A stretch of DNA of 5,156 nt from NCBI GenBank assembly GCA_030043155.1, contig JASHYE010000520.1, forward strand, positions 1 through 5,156, written 5' to 3'. Below, in pieces: positions 3,892-5,156 of the stretch. This stretch comes from Candidatus Acidiferrales bacterium. Lineage in GTDB: Bacteria > Acidobacteriota > Terriglobia > Acidoferrales > UBA7541. Under the pieces are notes generated by a model. The model had not been told where the DNA came from and made no database searches. It was given only the letters and a program-made list of their open reading frames with translations. Position 1 is the first letter of the stretch. Each line of letters starts with the position of its first letter. Position numbers and translations under genes: made by a program.

Positions 3892-5156
3892 CGCACATCT
3901 CCACTTGGATTTCACCCTTGCTCACCCACACTCTTGCCTGGGCGCTTCTGCATTTCCTCTGGCAGGGACTCGCTCTTGCCGGAATTTGCGCCGTAATCAT
4001 GTCCGCCTGCCGCACTGCGTCCGCGCGCTACATCGTCGCTCTTTCGACGCTCGCGCTGATGCTCGCCGCGCCCATGGTCACATTCTTCGTGTTACATCAT
4101 TCCGCCACCGCTACTCTCGAAAGCAACTTCGGCGCGAATGTCGGCGCAGTTTTTTCAACTGCATTGTCGCCGCTTCCAACGTTTACGCCAGCGTCCTCAA
4201 ATCTTTCGTCCTCGCCTGCGCCGCTTCGTTCTGACGTGCTTCTGTGGCTCGTCGAAGCCTGGTTCGCTGGCGTCGCCTTCTTCAGCCTGCGAACTGCCGG
4301 AGGCTTGATCGTCGTCGGACGTATGCGCCGCAATCGCACCCGCCCTATCGCGGCTGCGCTTTTTGAAAAGTGCCACGCGCTCCAGCGCCGCATGCACATC
4401 GACCGCGCCATTCGCTATTGTGAATGCCTCGCGCTCGAAGCTCCCGCGGTAATCGGCTGGTTTCGTCCCATCGTTCTCTTGCCTGTAACAGCGCTCAGCG
4501 GCCTTTCCGAAGATCAGCTCGCCGCGGTCATTTCTCACGAACTCGCCCACATTCGCCGCCTCGATGGTTTCATTAATCTTTTCCAAATCGCCGCCGAAAC
4601 GCTGCTCTTTTATCATCCTGCTGTCTGGTGGCTGAACAAACGCATCCGCGCCGAACGCGAAAATTGCTGCGATGACGCCGCGCTCGCCGTCTGCGGCAAT
4701 CCCATCGAATACGCTCGTGCCCTCACGCTCATGGAAGAGTGGCGCCAGCGTCCCGCTCTGGCGATGGCCGCCAACGGCAGCCCGCTCGTCGCTCGCGTTG
4801 CTCGCTTGCTCGGTATCGCCTCGCCTCGCAATCGAATTCGTACTGCTGGATTCGCTGGCGCGGCGTTGTGCTTCGCGGGCGCATTGCTCGCAGCGAACGC
4901 TCTCATGGCCGCCGGCCACTCCTCTGTGCCGAACATAAACGGCTCTTTGTATCCATCCACCTATGCACCAACGCACGAATCAGTGTCCGCCGCCGCTCCG
5001 TCGCACCTTGCTGTCTCTTCTGCATCGCGCATGACAACCACAATGGCCTCTCACGTCCTTCGGGCAGCTCTGAAGTCTGTCGCTGCGCAAGCCGTGCCAT
5101 CTCAGCAAAGCCAAGCCCAAGCCGCACCGCAACAGGAAGGCCAATCTTCCTCTTCT
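3888..5156 (+). CDS. M56-family (BlaR1/MecR1-type) membrane zinc protease, 3' end outside window
   Basis: From ATG 3888 the frame is open for exactly 423 codons to the window edge with no stop. Predicted membrane segments: about 10-38 (with H22-F-L-W-Q-G27, typical of M56), 48-69, 117-142 and 319-343. A cytoplasmic-side protease domain lies between the last two. It shows P186-x-V-I-G-W-F-R-P-x-V-L-L-P199, the zinc motif H217-E-L-A-H221, R-x-D with N and Q in the next helix, F-Y-H-P-A-V-W-W (241-248), and E258-N-C-C-D262, which provides the third zinc ligand (ExxCD). All catalytic residues expected for the family are present. After the fourth segment, about 80 residues rich in Ala, Ser, Pro and finally Gln (399-423) look like an extracytoplasmic linker; no sensor domain has begun by the edge. 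The gene overlaps the repressor gene by 4 bp, so this should be the sensor that relieves its repression. A BlaR1 penicillin-binding domain cannot be assumed; many relatives end in other domains. Confidence 0.92.
   Translation, partial: MTHISTWISPLLTHTLAWALLHFLWQGLALAGICAVIMSACRTASARYIVALSTLALMLAAPMVTFFVLHHSATATLESNFGANVGAVFSTALSPLPTFTPASSNLSSSPAPLRSDVLLWLVEAWFAGVAFFSLRTAGGLIVVGRMRRNRTRPIAAALFEKCHALQRRMHIDRAIRYCECLALEAPAVIGWFRPIVLLPVTALSGLSEDQLAAVISHELAHIRRLDGFINLFQIAAETLLFYHPAVWWLNKRIRAERENCCDDAALAVCGNPIEYARALTLMEEWRQRPALAMAANGSPLVARVARLLGIASPRNRIRTAGFAGAALCFAGALLAANALMAAGHSSVPNINGSLYPSTYAPTHESVSAAAPSHLAVSSASRMTTTMASHVLRAALKSVAAQAVPSQQSQAQAAPQQEGQSSSS

Noticed and set aside
4197..4976. Long minus-strand open frame (259 codons) opposite the M56 gene
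   Set aside because: It lies antisense to a gene with full M56 motifs, its composition is that of a shadow frame (Arg/Ala/Glu-rich, no domain), and it has no start context.

Overview
The window looks like chromosomal DNA from a member of the Acidobacteriota. The main reason is a tandem pair of secreted proteins of the 'VWFA-related Acidobacterial domain' type. Supporting signs are a BlaI/M56 pair of the kind common in that phylum, and a dispersed palindromic element of the GTCATTCCGAGCG...GAGGAATCTG type that I associate with such genomes. An intact kdsB indicates a Gram-negative, Kdo-containing outer membrane. The assignment rests on family recognition, since no database search was possible.

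Layout, left to right. Bases 1-243 (+) hold the last 80 residues of what is probably a GT39-type membrane glycosyltransferase. It converges on two minus-strand paralogues, 2292->1303 and 1328->294, each a signal peptide followed by a von Willebrand factor A domain with a complete MIDAS. They overlap by 26 bp and read as one operon. A 248-bp divergent gap then leads to kdsB on the plus strand (2541-3317), the CMP-Kdo synthetase of lipopolysaccharide synthesis. A 175-bp gap follows, carrying a dispersed palindromic repeat and a very readable promoter/operator. The last unit is a two-gene operon: a BlaI/MecI-type repressor (3493-3891) and an M56 (BlaR1-type) membrane metalloprotease starting at 3888. 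The protease runs open to the window edge with 423 codons visible and no stop.

How the genes work together. The blaI-M56 pair has the classical organisation of a protease-sensor/repressor switch. A transmembrane zinc protease senses an envelope signal and relieves repression by a winged-helix dimer that controls its own promoter. The control region supports this directly: two TACGAA-N4-TTCGT(A/T) dyads lie 21 bp apart, one touching the -35 box and one filling the -35/-10 spacer. The predicted transcription start almost coincides with the ATG, which suggests a leaderless mRNA. The other genes (kdsB, secreted VWA proteins, GT39 fragment) have envelope or extracytoplasmic roles, but the sequence shows no direct regulatory link to the switch.

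I do not see a clearly novel multi-gene system. The points most worth following are the tandem operator, the uncharacterised C-terminal sensor part of the M56 protein beyond the window, the coupled VWA pair, and an unusual residue in the KdsB active-site motif.
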